A stretch of 63,978 nt of DNA from assembly GCA_030040475.1 (NCBI GenBank), contig JASHTQ010000446.1, forward strand, positions 1 to 63,978, written 5' to 3'. The number at the start of each line of letters is the position of its first letter. The first letter of the stretch is position 1. The notes under the pieces were generated by a model that saw nothing but the letters and a program-made list of their open reading frames with translations, made no database searches and was not told the origin of the DNA. This document shows, piece after piece, positions 35,534 to 44,277 of the stretch. This DNA is from Streptosporangiaceae bacterium (GTDB lineage Bacteria > Actinomycetota > Actinomycetes > Streptosporangiales > Streptosporangiaceae). A program made the position numbers and the translations under genes.

Positions 35534-36799
35534 ATGGCCAGGAGCAGGTGGCTTGCCGCCCTGTGCACGCTTGCGGTCGCGGCCGGCTGCGGCAGCCCGG
35601 CCGGGCACACGCGGGAAGCCGGGCCAACGGTCCTGCGGCAGCCGGGACCGACGGCGTCGCCGGGAGCCCGGCAGGCGGGGCGGGGGGCCGGGATCTGGCT
35701 GGACGGGCTGCAGATGACCTCGGCAAGCACCGGGTGGGCGCTGCGCTGGACGGTGAACCCGTCGAGCACTCAGGCCGGCTACCTGGCCACGGCCAGGACC
35801 ACCGACGGCGCGCGCACCTGGGCCGACGTGACCCCGGCGGCAGCGGCAGCGATGCTGAAGGCCCCCGATGCGGCCGTGACGCTGGACGCGCTGGACGGGA
35901 ACCGCGCCTACCTGGCAGTCAGCGTCGGGACGGCGGAGTCTTCAGGGCCGGTGCCGACCGTGGTGTTCGGCACCAGCGACGCGGGCCGGACCTGGACCGA
36001 GTCGGCGCCGTTCCGCGCGCCCGCGCCGGTCAGCCTGCTCAGCTTCGCCGGGCCGGACGACGGGTGGCTGCTCGCGAACTATGGCGGCGCGATGGGACAA
36101 GATCCGGTCTGGCTGTACCGGACGACCGACGCCGGGCTGCGCTGGTCGCTTGTCGCGGCCGCCCAGACGTCCGGGGGCAGCCTGCCCGTCGAGTGCGACA
36201 AGGCGGGGCTCGCCTTCGCCACCGCGCAGGTCGGCTGGCTGACCAGCGCGTGCATCGGCCGGTCGGCGGACCTGGTGCTCGTCACCCGCGACGGCGGCGT
36301 GCAGTGGACGCTTCAGGCCCTGCCGGTCCCGGCCAGCGGTCTTTGCTCGGGTGGCTGCGAGGCATACGGGCCGCCGCGGTTCTTCGGGCAGTCGGGGTTC
36401 ACGGTCGTCGGGGACGCGCCCGCGGCGCCGTACTTCCTGGTGAGCGGCGATCTCGGGCAGACGTGGGTGCGCAAGCCGCTGCCGCCGGGTGCCGGCTGGT
36501 ACCCGCGGATTACATTCTTCGGCCCGCGAGACGGCGTGCTCGTGTCGGCCGGTCCGTCAGGCGTGATCGGCAGCATCCTCGCCACCACGTCCGATGGCGG
36601 CGCGACCTGGACGACGATCCGGCTGGGCAGGTCCTTCACCGCGACCGGGACGCAGTTCGATTTCGTCAGCCCGGGTACCGGGTTCGCCTGGGTGCCGGGC
36701 AGCGACGCCGCCGGAGGGCCTCCCGCCATCGACGAGACCACCGACTACGGCCGCACCTGGACCTCGTTCGTCCCGGTCCTGGGGAGCGCCTCCGGTTAG
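35534..36799 (+). CDS. beta-propeller lipoprotein with Asp-box/BNR-like repeats
   Basis: A 421-residue secreted lipoprotein starting at ATG 35534 (GGAGG, 7 nt upstream). The signal peptide ends in a lipobox (LAVAAGC), so the mature protein is anchored by its first Cys on the outer face of the membrane. The body consists of repeated blades with Asp-box-like turns (TTDGARTWADVTPAA, TSDAGRTWTESAPF, TTDAGLRWSLVAAA, SGDLGQTWVRKPL, TSDGGATWTTIRLG). Proteins of this shape include photosystem stability HCF136-like and sialidase-like propellers; no catalytic site is evident. It converges with the response regulator gene, overlapping by 4 bp. Confidence 0.9.
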   Translation: MARSRWLAALCTLAVAAGCGSPAGHTREAGPTVLRQPGPTASPGARQAGRGAGIWLDGLQMTSASTGWALRWTVNPSSTQAGYLATARTTDGARTWADVTPAAAAAMLKAPDAAVTLDALDGNRAYLAVSVGTAESSGPVPTVVFGTSDAGRTWTESAPFRAPAPVSLLSFAGPDDGWLLANYGGAMGQDPVWLYRTTDAGLRWSLVAAAQTSGGSLPVECDKAGLAFATAQVGWLTSACIGRSADLVLVTRDGGVQWTLQALPVPASGLCSGGCEAYGPPRFFGQSGFTVVGDAPAAPYFLVSGDLGQTWVRKPLPPGAGWYPRITFFGPRDGVLVSAGPSGVIGSILATTSDGGATWTTIRLGRSFTATGTQFDFVSPGTGFAWVPGSDAAGGPPAIDETTDYGRTWTSFVPVLGSASG

Positions 36800-37467
36800 G
36801 GCGCGGCCGGGTCCGCGATACGGTAGCCGACGCCCGGGGTGGTGGAAATGACGGGCGGGTCGCCGAGCTTGCGGCGCAGCCGCCCGATGGTGACGGCTAC
36901 CGTGTTGGTGAACGGGTCTGCGTGCTCGTCCCAGACGCGCTCCAGCAGGTCCTCGGCCCGCAGGAACGCGGGCGCGGCGAGCATCAGCGCCTCGAGCACG
37001 CCGAACTCCTTGACCGACAGGTCGAGCTGGCGGCCGTCCCTGGTGACGATCCGCCGCAGCGTGTCGAGCTCGATTCCCGCCGCCCGCACGGTGCGTGCCT
37101 GCGCGGCCGGCCGCCTGCGGGCCAGCGCACGGACGCGCAGCACCAGCTCGGGGAAGTGGAACGGCTTGCCCAGGTAATCGTCGGCGCCGAGGCTAAGGCC
37201 GGTCACCCGGTCGCCTGGCTCGCCGGCCGCGGTGAGCATCAAGACCATGGCCCGCTGGTCGCGGTCGGTGATCATCTGGCACAGCGCGTCGCCGTGGATA
37301 CCTGGCAGGTCCCGGTCGAGCACGACGACGTCGTAGCGGCTGAGGTCGAGCTTCGCGGCCGCCTCCAGCCCGTCGTGGGCCACGTCTACCGCCATGCCCT
37401 GATCGCGCAGGCCCTCGACCAGGACCTCGGCAAGCGACCTGGAGTCCTCGACCACCAGCACCCTCAT
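36796..37467 (-). CDS. OmpR-family response regulator
   Basis: A 223-residue response regulator from ATG 37467. The receiver has MRVLVVEDSRSLAEVLVEGL and phosphoacceptor Asp in YDVVVLDRDLPGIHG, with LMLTAAGEPGDRVTGLSLGA and DDYLGKPFHFPEL providing the Thr and Lys. The C-terminal winged helix (LSVKEFGVLEALMLAAPAFL and VAVTIGRLRRKLGDPPVIST) is OmpR/PhoB type. The start overlaps the stop of the upstream kinase gene (ATGA), so the two are a pair. The divergent ABC exporter is the likely target. Confidence 0.95.
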   Translation of the reverse strand: MRVLVVEDSRSLAEVLVEGLRDQGMAVDVAHDGLEAAAKLDLSRYDVVVLDRDLPGIHGDALCQMITDRDQRAMVLMLTAAGEPGDRVTGLSLGADDYLGKPFHFPELVLRVRALARRRPAAQARTVRAAGIELDTLRRIVTRDGRQLDLSVKEFGVLEALMLAAPAFLRAEDLLERVWDEHADPFTNTVAVTIGRLRRKLGDPPVISTTPGVGYRIADPAAP

Positions 37468-38693
37468 CCGGGCGCACCGCGCTGCGCCGTTGACGGACGG
37501 CCGGCGGCGGCTGGCAGCTCGACGCGGACGCTCAGCCCGCCGCCGTCCCTGGCCCGCAGGTCTAGCGTCCCGCCGTGCGCCTCGGCGACGGCCGCGACGA
37601 TCGACAGGCCGAGGCCCGAGCCCTCGTCCGACCCGGTCCGGTCCGCGCCGAGCCGCCGGAACGGCTGGGCCAGCTCGTCTACCTGCCACTGCTCGAGGAG
37701 TTCGCCGCCGTTCTCCACGACCAGGCTGGCCCAGATGCCATCGGTCTGCGTCGTGACCCGGATCCAGCCGCCTTCGGCGTTATGGCAGACGGCGTTGCCG
37801 ATCAGGTTTTCCACCAGGCGGGACAGCAGCGCCTCGTTACCGATCACCCACGCGCCACCCGGTTCGCTGGTGTCCTGCACCGTCAGGTTCATGGCGTCGA
37901 TGGCGGCGGCCTGGTCGGCCAGGGCGGCTTCGACGGCGTAGTCGAGCGGCAGCGTCGTATATCTGGGCAGGTCCTGGTGCTGGGCTCTGGCCAGCACCAG
38001 GAACGCCTCGAGCAGGGCATCGATCCGGTCCAGCTCGGCGCGCAGCCGCCCGGCCAAGCCGACGGTCTGCGGCGTGACCGGCTCCGGTTTAGCCAGAGCC
38101 ACGTCGATGGCGGCCCGCATCGTGGTCAGCGGGGTGCGCAGCTCGTGCGAGGCGTTGGCGACGAAGCGGCGCTGTGCGGCGAACGCGCCCTCTAGCCGCG
38201 CCAGCAGCCCGTCGATCGTGTCGCCGAGTTCCTTGAGCTCATCTCGCGGACCGGTCACGGCTAGCCGCTCGTGCAGGTTGTCTTCGGAAATGCGCTGCGC
38301 GGCGGCGGTCATCTGCCTGACAGGGCGAAGCGCCCGGCCGGAAACCAGCCAGCCGAGCGCCGCCGACACGAGCGTCATGACCGCAAGCGCGATCAGCGAC
38401 GCAATGAGCAGGGTATGGCCAAGCTGATTCTGGCCGGGCGGGTTGGCCAGCTCCGACTGCAGGTGGGCGACCTGAGCCTGCAGGTTGTGGATTTGCGCGT
38501 TGACGTCAAGCGGCTGGTGCCGCCCGGCCTTACGGCTGACTCTCCTCGCCATGTTTGCGGTGCGCTTGACCGCGACGCCGCTGGCGATTGTCAGCAGCAG
38601 CGCCCCGGAGACCATGAACAAGATCGCGTACAGGAAGGTCAGCCGGACCCGCACCGTGCGGCCCGGCAACCGCACCCAGGTCGGCATCCTCAT
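37464..38693 (-). CDS. two-component sensor histidine kinase
   Basis: A membrane kinase of about 409 residues. The ATG at 38693 has GGAG about 6 nt before it; TTG 38717 and ATGs 38699 and 38687 are alternatives. Two membrane segments (LTFLYAILFMVSGALLLTIA and LLIASLIALAVMTLVSAALG) flank a short extracytoplasmic region of about 60 residues, too small for a ligand pocket, so it may sense membrane or transporter state. HAMP, then HisKA with RRFVANASHELRTPLTTMRA, then HATPase with N box (LVENLIGNAVCHNAEGG), VVENGGELL and GSDEGSGLGLSIVAAVAEAH. Divergent from a drug or peptide ABC exporter, a common regulator-exporter layout. Confidence 0.93.
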   Translation of the reverse strand: MRMPTWVRLPGRTVRVRLTFLYAILFMVSGALLLTIASGVAVKRTANMARRVSRKAGRHQPLDVNAQIHNLQAQVAHLQSELANPPGQNQLGHTLLIASLIALAVMTLVSAALGWLVSGRALRPVRQMTAAAQRISEDNLHERLAVTGPRDELKELGDTIDGLLARLEGAFAAQRRFVANASHELRTPLTTMRAAIDVALAKPEPVTPQTVGLAGRLRAELDRIDALLEAFLVLARAQHQDLPRYTTLPLDYAVEAALADQAAAIDAMNLTVQDTSEPGGAWVIGNEALLSRLVENLIGNAVCHNAEGGWIRVTTQTDGIWASLVVENGGELLEQWQVDELAQPFRRLGADRTGSDEGSGLGLSIVAAVAEAHGGTLDLRARDGGGLSVRVELPAAAGRPSTAQRGAPG

Positions 38694-38874
38694 CCGCATC
38701 TCCGTTGCATCCGGCAAAGGGCCTGGTCAGGGCTTGGTAAGGGGCCGTCATCCCGGTTACAGCATGGCCCGGCCGGCCTAACAACGTGATAACAGCCTCC
38801 GTGCGGCCCATGTTATGGCCACCTCCGTAGAACGGTGTCGGCATGTTTCCGCCGCGATGAAGAAGGAACGACCG

Positions 38875-39822
38875 ATGCAAGCCACAATCGAAGTCAGCGG
38901 ACTGCGCAAGAGGTTCGGGCCGACGCTGGCGCTTGACGGCATGTCGTTCACCGTCGAGCCGGGCCGCGTCACCGGCTTCGTCGGCCCGAACGGGGCCGGC
39001 AAGTCCACCACCATGCGGGTCATACTCGGCCTGGACGCGGCCGACGAGGGCAGTGCCCTGGTCGGCGGCAAGCCGTACGCGAGCCTGCGGCAGCCGATGC
39101 GGGTTCTGGGTTCGCTGCTGGACGCGGGCGCTCTCCAGCCGAGCCGCAGCGCCCGCAACCACCTGCTCTGGCTGGCGCACTCGCAGGGCCTGGCCGTCAG
39201 GCGGGTGGACGAGGTGATCGAGCAGGCAGGGCTGCGGGGCGTGGCCAGGCGGCGGGCGGGCGGCTACTCGCTGGGCATGCGGCAGCGGCTCGGGATTGCC
39301 GGGGCGATGCTGGGCAACCCGGCGGCGATCATGCTGGACGAACCGTTCAACGGGATAGATCCCGAGGGAATCGTGTGGATGCGCGGGTTCCTGCGGTCGC
39401 TGGCCGCCGACGGGCGGGCGGTGCTGGTGTCCAGTCACCTGATGAGCGAGCTTCAGGACACCGCGGATCATCTGATTGTCGTCGGGCGCGGCAAGGTCAT
39501 CGCCGACGCGACGGTGGCGAGCCTGCTCGCGTCCGCCTCCGGCGACCGGGTGACGCTGCGCACATCGGCCCGGCCGGAGGCGACGGCGGTGCTCGAGTAC
39601 GCGGGGGCCACCGTCGTCGCGTCCGGCCAGGACGTGCTCACGATCTCGGGACTGGCGCCGGAGCACGTCGTGGCGCTGCTCGGCGAGAAGGCGGTGCCGT
39701 TCTTTGAGGTCTCGGCGCACCGGGCCTCCCTGGAGCAGGCCTACATGGAGCTGACCAGGCAGGCCGTGGAGTTCCGTCCGACCGGATTCGATTCAGGCTC
39801 CGGGCAGGAGGTGCCACGGTGA
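38875..39822 (+). CDS. ABC transporter ATP-binding subunit
   Basis: A 315-residue ATPase from ATG 38875 (AAGGA upstream). Walker A is GPNGAGKST, the signature is YSLGMRQRLGIAGAMLG, Walker B is AIMLDEPFNGIDPEGIVWMR and the H-loop is LVSSHLMSELQD. The C-terminal 100 residues follow the pattern of ABC-2 exporters of the BcrA/drug type. It overlaps the first permease by ATGA, and a second permease follows, so this forms a full exporter, likely for antibiotics, lipids or peptides. Confidence 0.95.
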   Translation: MQATIEVSGLRKRFGPTLALDGMSFTVEPGRVTGFVGPNGAGKSTTMRVILGLDAADEGSALVGGKPYASLRQPMRVLGSLLDAGALQPSRSARNHLLWLAHSQGLAVRRVDEVIEQAGLRGVARRRAGGYSLGMRQRLGIAGAMLGNPAAIMLDEPFNGIDPEGIVWMRGFLRSLAADGRAVLVSSHLMSELQDTADHLIVVGRGKVIADATVASLLASASGDRVTLRTSARPEATAVLEYAGATVVASGQDVLTISGLAPEHVVALLGEKAVPFFEVSAHRASLEQAYMELTRQAVEFRPTGFDSGSGQEVPR

Positions 39823-41459
39823 CGACCCGGGCGATCTCCGTGCCGCGGCCAGGGGCCGGGCCCGGTGACGAGCCTCGCGGCGGCTTCGGCGGCGTTCTGC
39901 GCGCCGAGTGGACCAAGTTCCGCAGCGTGCGCGGCTGGGTGATCGGGATGATCCTGGCCGCGCTGCTGACCATCCTCCTCGGCGTGTTCACGGCCGCCAA
40001 CGGGCAGGTCGCCTGCGGGCCAAACGGGTTGTCCCAGGAAACCGGCAAGGCCTGCCTGCCCTACGTCCCGCACGGGCCGGGCGGCGAGGTTGTGACCGAC
40101 AGCTTCACCTTTGTCCGCCAGTCGCTGACCGGGAACGGCAGCATCACCGCACGCGTCACCGAGCTGACGGGCGAGCACGCGAACCTCGGCGCAGGGCCCG
40201 TGCAGGTCGGCGGCGGCAACATGGTGCCGGGCCTCGCGGCGTGGGCCAAGGCGGGAATCATCATCAAGCAGAGCACCCGGCAGGGTTCGGCCTACGCGGC
40301 GATGATGGCGACCGGCAGTAACGGCGTCCGCATGCAGTACGACTACACGGGGGACATCGCGGGCCTGCCAGGCAGCGTGTCGCCGACGCACCCGCGCTGG
40401 CTGCGGCTGGCCCGCTCGGGCGACACGATCAGCGGCTACGATTCCGCCGACGGCACGCACTGGACCGAAGTCGGCACGGTCCAGCTGACCGGGCTGCCGT
40501 CGACCGTTCAGGTCGGCTTGTTCGCGACCTCGCCGGACTACACGGTGACCCAGAACTCGTTCGGCGGCGGTACCAGCAACAGCGGACCATCCCAGGCGAC
40601 CGGCGTGTTCGATGATGTCAGCCTGACCGGCGCATCGCCCGGCACCTGGACCGGCACCACGATAGGCAGCCAGGGCCCGGCGGGACACAAGCCAGGCAGG
40701 CGGCTGGGCCCGGCACCGTTTACCCGCTCCGGCGGAACGTTCACGGTGACGGGCTCCGGCAACATCGCCCCGGTAACGCCGGGGCTGGGCGGCCAGGGGC
40801 TGCCGTCGGTGACGATAGGGCAGAGCCTGGTCGGGGCGTTCGTGGGGCTGATCGCGATCGTGACCGTGGCGGCGATGTTCTTCAGCACCGAGTACCGACG
40901 CGGTCTCATCCGCACCACGCTTGCCGCCACGCCAGGACGTGGCACGGTACTGGCCGCCAAGGCCGTCGTGATCGGCGCCGTGGCGTTCGCCGCCGGGCTG
41001 GCCGCCGCGGTCGTCTCGATCGCCGTCGGCGTCCCGAAGGAGGAGAGCCATGGCCAGGTACTGCTGACGGTGCCCGCGGCGACCGAGGTGCGGGTCATCG
41101 TCGGCACCGCGGCCATGCTGGCCGTGGCCGCGGTCCTCGCCGTCGCGCTTGGCGCCATCATGCGGCGCAGCGCGGCCGCGATCACGATCGCGGTGCTGAT
41201 CGTCGTCATGCCGTTGCTGCTCGACGTGCTGAATGCCGTTCCGGCCGGGGTCGGTGACTGGCTGCTGCGGCTGACCCCGGCCGCAGGCCTGGCGGTCGAG
41301 CAGAGCATCCCGAGGTACCCGCAGGTCACCACCGTTACCGCGCCGGCGGTCGGGGGTTACTACCCACTGTCGCCGTACGCCGGGTTCGCCGTGCTGTGCC
41401 TGTGGACTGCCGCGGCCCTTGCCCTGGCGCTTGTCATGCTCCGGCGGCGGGACCCATGA
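39819..41459 (+). CDS. ABC-2 permease with a large extracytoplasmic DUF1349/LamG-like loop
   Basis: A 546-residue permease. The first membrane segment (VIGMILAALLTILLGVFTAA, about 40-60) is followed by an external domain of about 270 residues before the remaining segments begin near residue 335 (VGAFVGLIAIVTVAAMFFST) with EYRRGLIRTTLAATPGRGTV, the usual ABC-2 loop. The external domain contains LAAWAKAGIIIKQSTRQGSA, PRWLRLARSGDTISGYDSAD and GTHWTEVGTVQL, matching the concanavalin-like DUF1349/LamG pattern known from carbohydrate-binding modules. Insertion of such a domain in an ABC-2 permease is unusual and suggests recognition of a glycan or cell-wall feature. Coupled on both sides by ATGA. 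Confidence 0.9.
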   Translation: MTTRAISVPRPGAGPGDEPRGGFGGVLRAEWTKFRSVRGWVIGMILAALLTILLGVFTAANGQVACGPNGLSQETGKACLPYVPHGPGGEVVTDSFTFVRQSLTGNGSITARVTELTGEHANLGAGPVQVGGGNMVPGLAAWAKAGIIIKQSTRQGSAYAAMMATGSNGVRMQYDYTGDIAGLPGSVSPTHPRWLRLARSGDTISGYDSADGTHWTEVGTVQLTGLPSTVQVGLFATSPDYTVTQNSFGGGTSNSGPSQATGVFDDVSLTGASPGTWTGTTIGSQGPAGHKPGRRLGPAPFTRSGGTFTVTGSGNIAPVTPGLGGQGLPSVTIGQSLVGAFVGLIAIVTVAAMFFSTEYRRGLIRTTLAATPGRGTVLAAKAVVIGAVAFAAGLAAAVVSIAVGVPKEESHGQVLLTVPAATEVRVIVGTAAMLAVAAVLAVALGAIMRRSAAAITIAVLIVVMPLLLDVLNAVPAGVGDWLLRLTPAAGLAVEQSIPRYPQVTTVTAPAVGGYYPLSPYAGFAVLCLWTAAALALALVMLRRRDP

Positions 41460-42301
41460 GCGCCGCCGTGCGGACTCGGCCAGCGGCCGCACTCGAGGCG
41501 CCGGCAGTGCCCGGGACCAGCCTGCGCCACGCGCTGCACGCCGAGTGGACCAAGCTGCGCACCGTGTCGGGGCCCGGCTGGCTGCTGCTCGGGATGGCGG
41601 CGCTGACCATCGCGGTCGGCACCGCGGCCGTCGGGGCCACGCACTGCCCGCAGAATCTGGCTTGCCCGGTCGACACCACCAGGCTCAGCCTGACCGGCGT
41701 CCAGGCCGGCCAGGCCGTGGCCGCGATCCTGGGCGTGCTGACGATCGGCAACGAGTACAGCTCGGGCATGATCCGCATGACGCTGACGGCAATGCCGAGA
41801 CGTCAGGCGGTGCTGGCGGCCAAGGCGATCCTGCTGGCCGCGCTGGTGCTGGCGGCAGGCGCGATAGCGGTGTTCGGCTCCGTGCTTGCCGGGCACCTGA
41901 TCCTGCCCGGCCACGGTTTTACCGCCGGGCGCGGCTTCCACCCAGTGTGGCTGAGCTACGGGCCGACCGTGCGCGCGGCCGGCGGTTCGGTCCTGTACCT
42001 GGGGCTCATCGCGCTGATGAGCCTCGGCGTCGCCGTGATCGTGCGGGACAGCGCGGTGTCTATCGGCGCGGTGCTCGCCGTGCTGTACCTGTTCCCGATC
42101 GTCCTCGCGTTCGTCGCAAACCCGCACTGGCAGCACCGGCTCGAGCGGTGGACTCCCACGGTCGCCGGGCTTACCGTCCAGGACACCACCGGCCTGCGCG
42201 GCCTGGCGATCAGCCCGTGGGGCGGGCTCGGCGTGCTCGGTATCTGGGCGGCAACGGCCCTGGTCCTCGGCGCGCTCGCGCTGCGCCTCCGCGACGCCTA
42301 A
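41456..42301 (+). CDS. ABC-2 family permease
   Basis: A 281-residue permease, ATG 41456 overlapping the previous stop. Six membrane segments are expected, among them WLLLGMAALTIAVGTAAVGA, AVAAILGVLTIGNEYSSGMI, AILLAALVLAAGAIAVFGSV and GVLGIWAATALVLGALALRL. The NEYSSGMIRMTLTAMPRRQA loop is typical of ABC-2 exporters. With the preceding ATPase and loop-bearing permease it completes a three-gene exporter. Confidence 0.93.
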   Translation: MSAAVRTRPAAALEAPAVPGTSLRHALHAEWTKLRTVSGPGWLLLGMAALTIAVGTAAVGATHCPQNLACPVDTTRLSLTGVQAGQAVAAILGVLTIGNEYSSGMIRMTLTAMPRRQAVLAAKAILLAALVLAAGAIAVFGSVLAGHLILPGHGFTAGRGFHPVWLSYGPTVRAAGGSVLYLGLIALMSLGVAVIVRDSAVSIGAVLAVLYLFPIVLAFVANPHWQHRLERWTPTVAGLTVQDTTGLRGLAISPWGGLGVLGIWAATALVLGALALRLRDA

Positions 42302-42339
42302 CGGCTGGCGGCCGCCGACGTCCGGTTGACGGCGGCGGG

Positions 42340-42579
42340 GTGGACCGGATCATCTCCTTCACCGGCGAGGAACTGCCCCGGGCGGAGCACCCGCTTCGGA
42401 ACGCGGGCATGCAGGCTATCCTCGCCGTGCCGAACCTCGGCACGATCGTGGACTGGACCACGACGGCCGCCCGCAGGCTCAAGCCGGGAACCACGGGACC
42501 GGCGGCAACCGCCGCCGCCGCCGCGCACTGGCGTCACGTTCTCGAACGAGCGGCGCCACGCCAGCCTGACGCCCCGTGA
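42340..42579 (+). CDS. possible small protein or gene fragment
   Basis: A 79-codon open frame from GTG 42340: VDRIISFTGEELPRAEHPLR, then NAGMQAILAVPNLGTIVDWT, ending in an Ala-rich helix and LERAAPRQPDAP. Its residue mix looks coding-like, but the ribosome binding site is weak and no family is recognised. It may be the tail of a decayed gene behind the exporter operon. Confidence 0.35.
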   Translation: MDRIISFTGEELPRAEHPLRNAGMQAILAVPNLGTIVDWTTTAARRLKPGTTGPAATAAAAAHWRHVLERAAPRQPDAP

Positions 42580-42606
42580 TGGGGCGAGCTGCCCTAACGT
42601 GGACGT

Positions 42607-42924
42607 ATGACCGCATGGGGCAACCTGCCGCCCGCGCTGCCGCCGCACGGCACGGTGCTGGCCTGGGCGCAAGGCTGCCAGTGCGACGAGTGCGAACATG
42701 AGCACCAGCGTTTCGTGTCCGATCTGGCAATGCGAGGGCCGCTGAGGCTTCCCGCTCAGCCCGAGCCCCGCAAGCTGGATGCCGACACCCTCGCCCGTCT
42801 GGAACCCGCGGTGAGCCAGTCTGAATGCCCGGTGTGCGGCGCGCTGCGCCATCAGCGGTGCCGCAACCTGGCATTCCCCCAGCATTTCGCGCCGACTCAC
42901 CCCGAACGCAGAACCGGCTCGTGA
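42607..42924 (+). CDS. small cysteine-rich zinc-finger-like protein
   Basis: A 105-residue protein with two Cys clusters: GCQCDECEHEH near residues 23-33, and CPVCGALRHQRCRNL near 74-88 followed by HFAPTHPER. The second matches the short CPxCGA...C...H...R finger found in actinobacterial and actinophage small proteins, thought to bind nucleic acid. A +1 frame continuing after its stop (EPARDLHEQERELRSQDREA) also looks coding-like, so the native C-terminus may have been longer and frameshifted. Function unknown. Confidence 0.65.
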   Translation: MTAWGNLPPALPPHGTVLAWAQGCQCDECEHEHQRFVSDLAMRGPLRLPAQPEPRKLDADTLARLEPAVSQSECPVCGALRHQRCRNLAFPQHFAPTHPERRTGS

Positions 42925-43212
42925 CCTGCACGAACAGGAGCGTGAACTCCGTAGCCAGGATCGCGAGGCTAACCGGCTAGCCGGCTGGACTGGGAGGAGC
43001 AAAGCTCCGCGGGCGTCGGCAGGCGGGAATGAACCAGGTCCCGGCCGGGTTGTCCGGGGTGGTCGTAGTTGTCTTGTGTGTTCGTGTCACATGCACGCTC
43101 GCGGAGAACGATGTTGCGGGCGCGCCGCTTCAGGGATCTGGGGAAGGCCGCGTCGAGAACCGGCCAGGGTGCCGCACAGTGCGGACCCGTATCCAGCCCC
43201 GTAAGGAGCGAC

Positions 43213-43413
43213 ATGACCCAGGGAACCGTCAAGTGGTTCAACGCGGAGAAGGGCTACGGCTTCATCTCCCGCACCGACGGACCGGACGTCTTCGTGCACT
43301 ACTCCGAGATTGACGGCTACGGCTTCCGCAGCCTTGAGGAGAACCAGCGCGTGGAGTTCGAGGTGGCCCAGGGGCCGAAGGGCCCGCAGGCTACCCGCGT
43401 CCGCGCCGTCTGA
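43213..43413 (+). CDS. cold-shock domain protein
   Basis: A 66-residue CspA-type protein from ATG 43213 (AAGGAG, 4 nt upstream). RNP1 is KGYGFISR and RNP2 is DVFVHYSEI, the RNA-binding strands of the OB fold. It acts as an RNA chaperone in the cytoplasm. A leader of up to about 180 nt lies before the start with no gene in it, as is usual for csp mRNAs. A strong hairpin follows the stop by 8 bp. Confidence 0.97.
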   Translation: MTQGTVKWFNAEKGYGFISRTDGPDVFVHYSEIDGYGFRSLEENQRVEFEVAQGPKGPQATRVRAV

Positions 43414-43420
43414 GCCTGAA

Positions 43421-43452
43421 CAGGCCCGGGCACCTGCTGGTGCCCGGGCCTG
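43421..43452 (+). terminator. strong hairpin after the cold-shock gene
   Basis: CAGGCCCGGGCACC (43421-43434) pairs perfectly with GGTGCCCGGGCCTG (43439-43452) around loop TGCT. The 14-bp stem is the strongest terminator-like structure seen in the window, and could serve both convergent genes. Confidence 0.9.
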
Positions 43453-43503
43453 AATCATGCCAGCCAGCCATGGCGCCGGCGCTGCGTCGTCCCTCAGGGC
43501 TCC

Positions 43504-43875
43504 TCAGGCTGACACCAGGTCGCATACGAAGATGAGGGTCTCGCCAGGCGCGATCACATTCCCGGCGCCCCGGTCTCCATAGGCCAGGTCCGGCGGGATG
43601 ATCAGCTGACGGCGGCCGCCGACCTTCATGCCCTGGACGCCCTGGTCCCAGCCGGCGATGACCCGCCCGGCGCCGAGCCGGAACACTAGCGGCTCGCCCC
43701 GGTCCCAGCTTGCGTCGAATTCCTCGCCGGTCGAGTACGCCACCCCGACGTAGTGGACCTGGACCATGTCACCGGGGCCAGCCGCCTTGCCGCTGCCCTC
43801 CCAGATCTCGGTGATCTGCAGCTCGGACGGCGGCTCACCGCCGGGGAAGTCGACCTCGGGCTTGCCGGTGTTCAT
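43504..43875 (-). CDS. FKBP-type peptidyl-prolyl cis-trans isomerase
   Basis: A 123-residue FKBP domain protein from ATG 43875 (GGAAGGGA upstream). Signature segments are GDMVQVHYVGVAYSTGEEFD, FRLGAGRVIAGWDQGVQGMK, RRQLIIPPDLAYGDRGAGN and IAPGETLIFVCDL. These give the usual hydrophobic active-site pocket (Y, F, V, I, W, Y, F). No signal peptide is present, so it is a cytoplasmic isomerase or chaperone. It converges with the cold-shock gene. Confidence 0.96.
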   Translation of the reverse strand: MNTGKPEVDFPGGEPPSELQITEIWEGSGKAAGPGDMVQVHYVGVAYSTGEEFDASWDRGEPLVFRLGAGRVIAGWDQGVQGMKVGGRRQLIIPPDLAYGDRGAGNVIAPGETLIFVCDLVSA

Positions 43876-43972
43876 GTCCGTCCCTTCCGGTAACTCGTCA
43901 CGACGATACGCCCAGCCAGGGTACGCCAACCACGCGCCCGATCCGCCCGAGGGGCGAACCGCATGCCGGATG

Positions 43973-44116
43973 TCAGGCGTTGTCGTTGTCGATAATCCGC
44001 CATGGCCGGGCGGTCTTGTCGTCGCTGGCGGTGGCCAGCAGGCGCCCGTCCGGGCTGATCGCCACCGAGCGCACCCGGCCGCCGTGGCTGAGCCAGCGCC
44101 ACGGCTTCCAGGCCAT
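43973..44116 (-). pseudogene. isolated single WD40 blade (gene remnant)
   Basis: A 47-codon frame reads WRWLSHGGRVRSVAISPDGR then LLATASDDKTARPWRIIDND, a textbook WD40 repeat (SVAFSPDG...LATASDDKTARLW), ending with a stop at 43973-43975. A WD40 propeller needs about seven blades, so a lone blade between intact genes is a remnant of a larger protein. Nothing upstream continues it. Confidence 0.7.
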
Positions 44117-44277
44117 CCTGCCCGATGCGCCCGCATCGCAACACAGCGCGCCGGCCCTGGCATGCTCATATGGCCCGCGCCGGGACGCGCTGAGTAGGTT
44201 GTCATGGGGGCTTGGGTCGCTTCCGCTGTGATGATCTGCGCCGGATATGGCGCAGTCCTTGCGCCGAGAGGAGCTGG

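Noticed and set aside
35419..37941. 840-codon plus-strand frame overlapping the propeller lipoprotein and two-component genes
   Set aside because: It is out of frame with the lipoprotein (lipobox, Asp-box blades) and antisense to the kinase and regulator; composition is Arg/Gly-rich.
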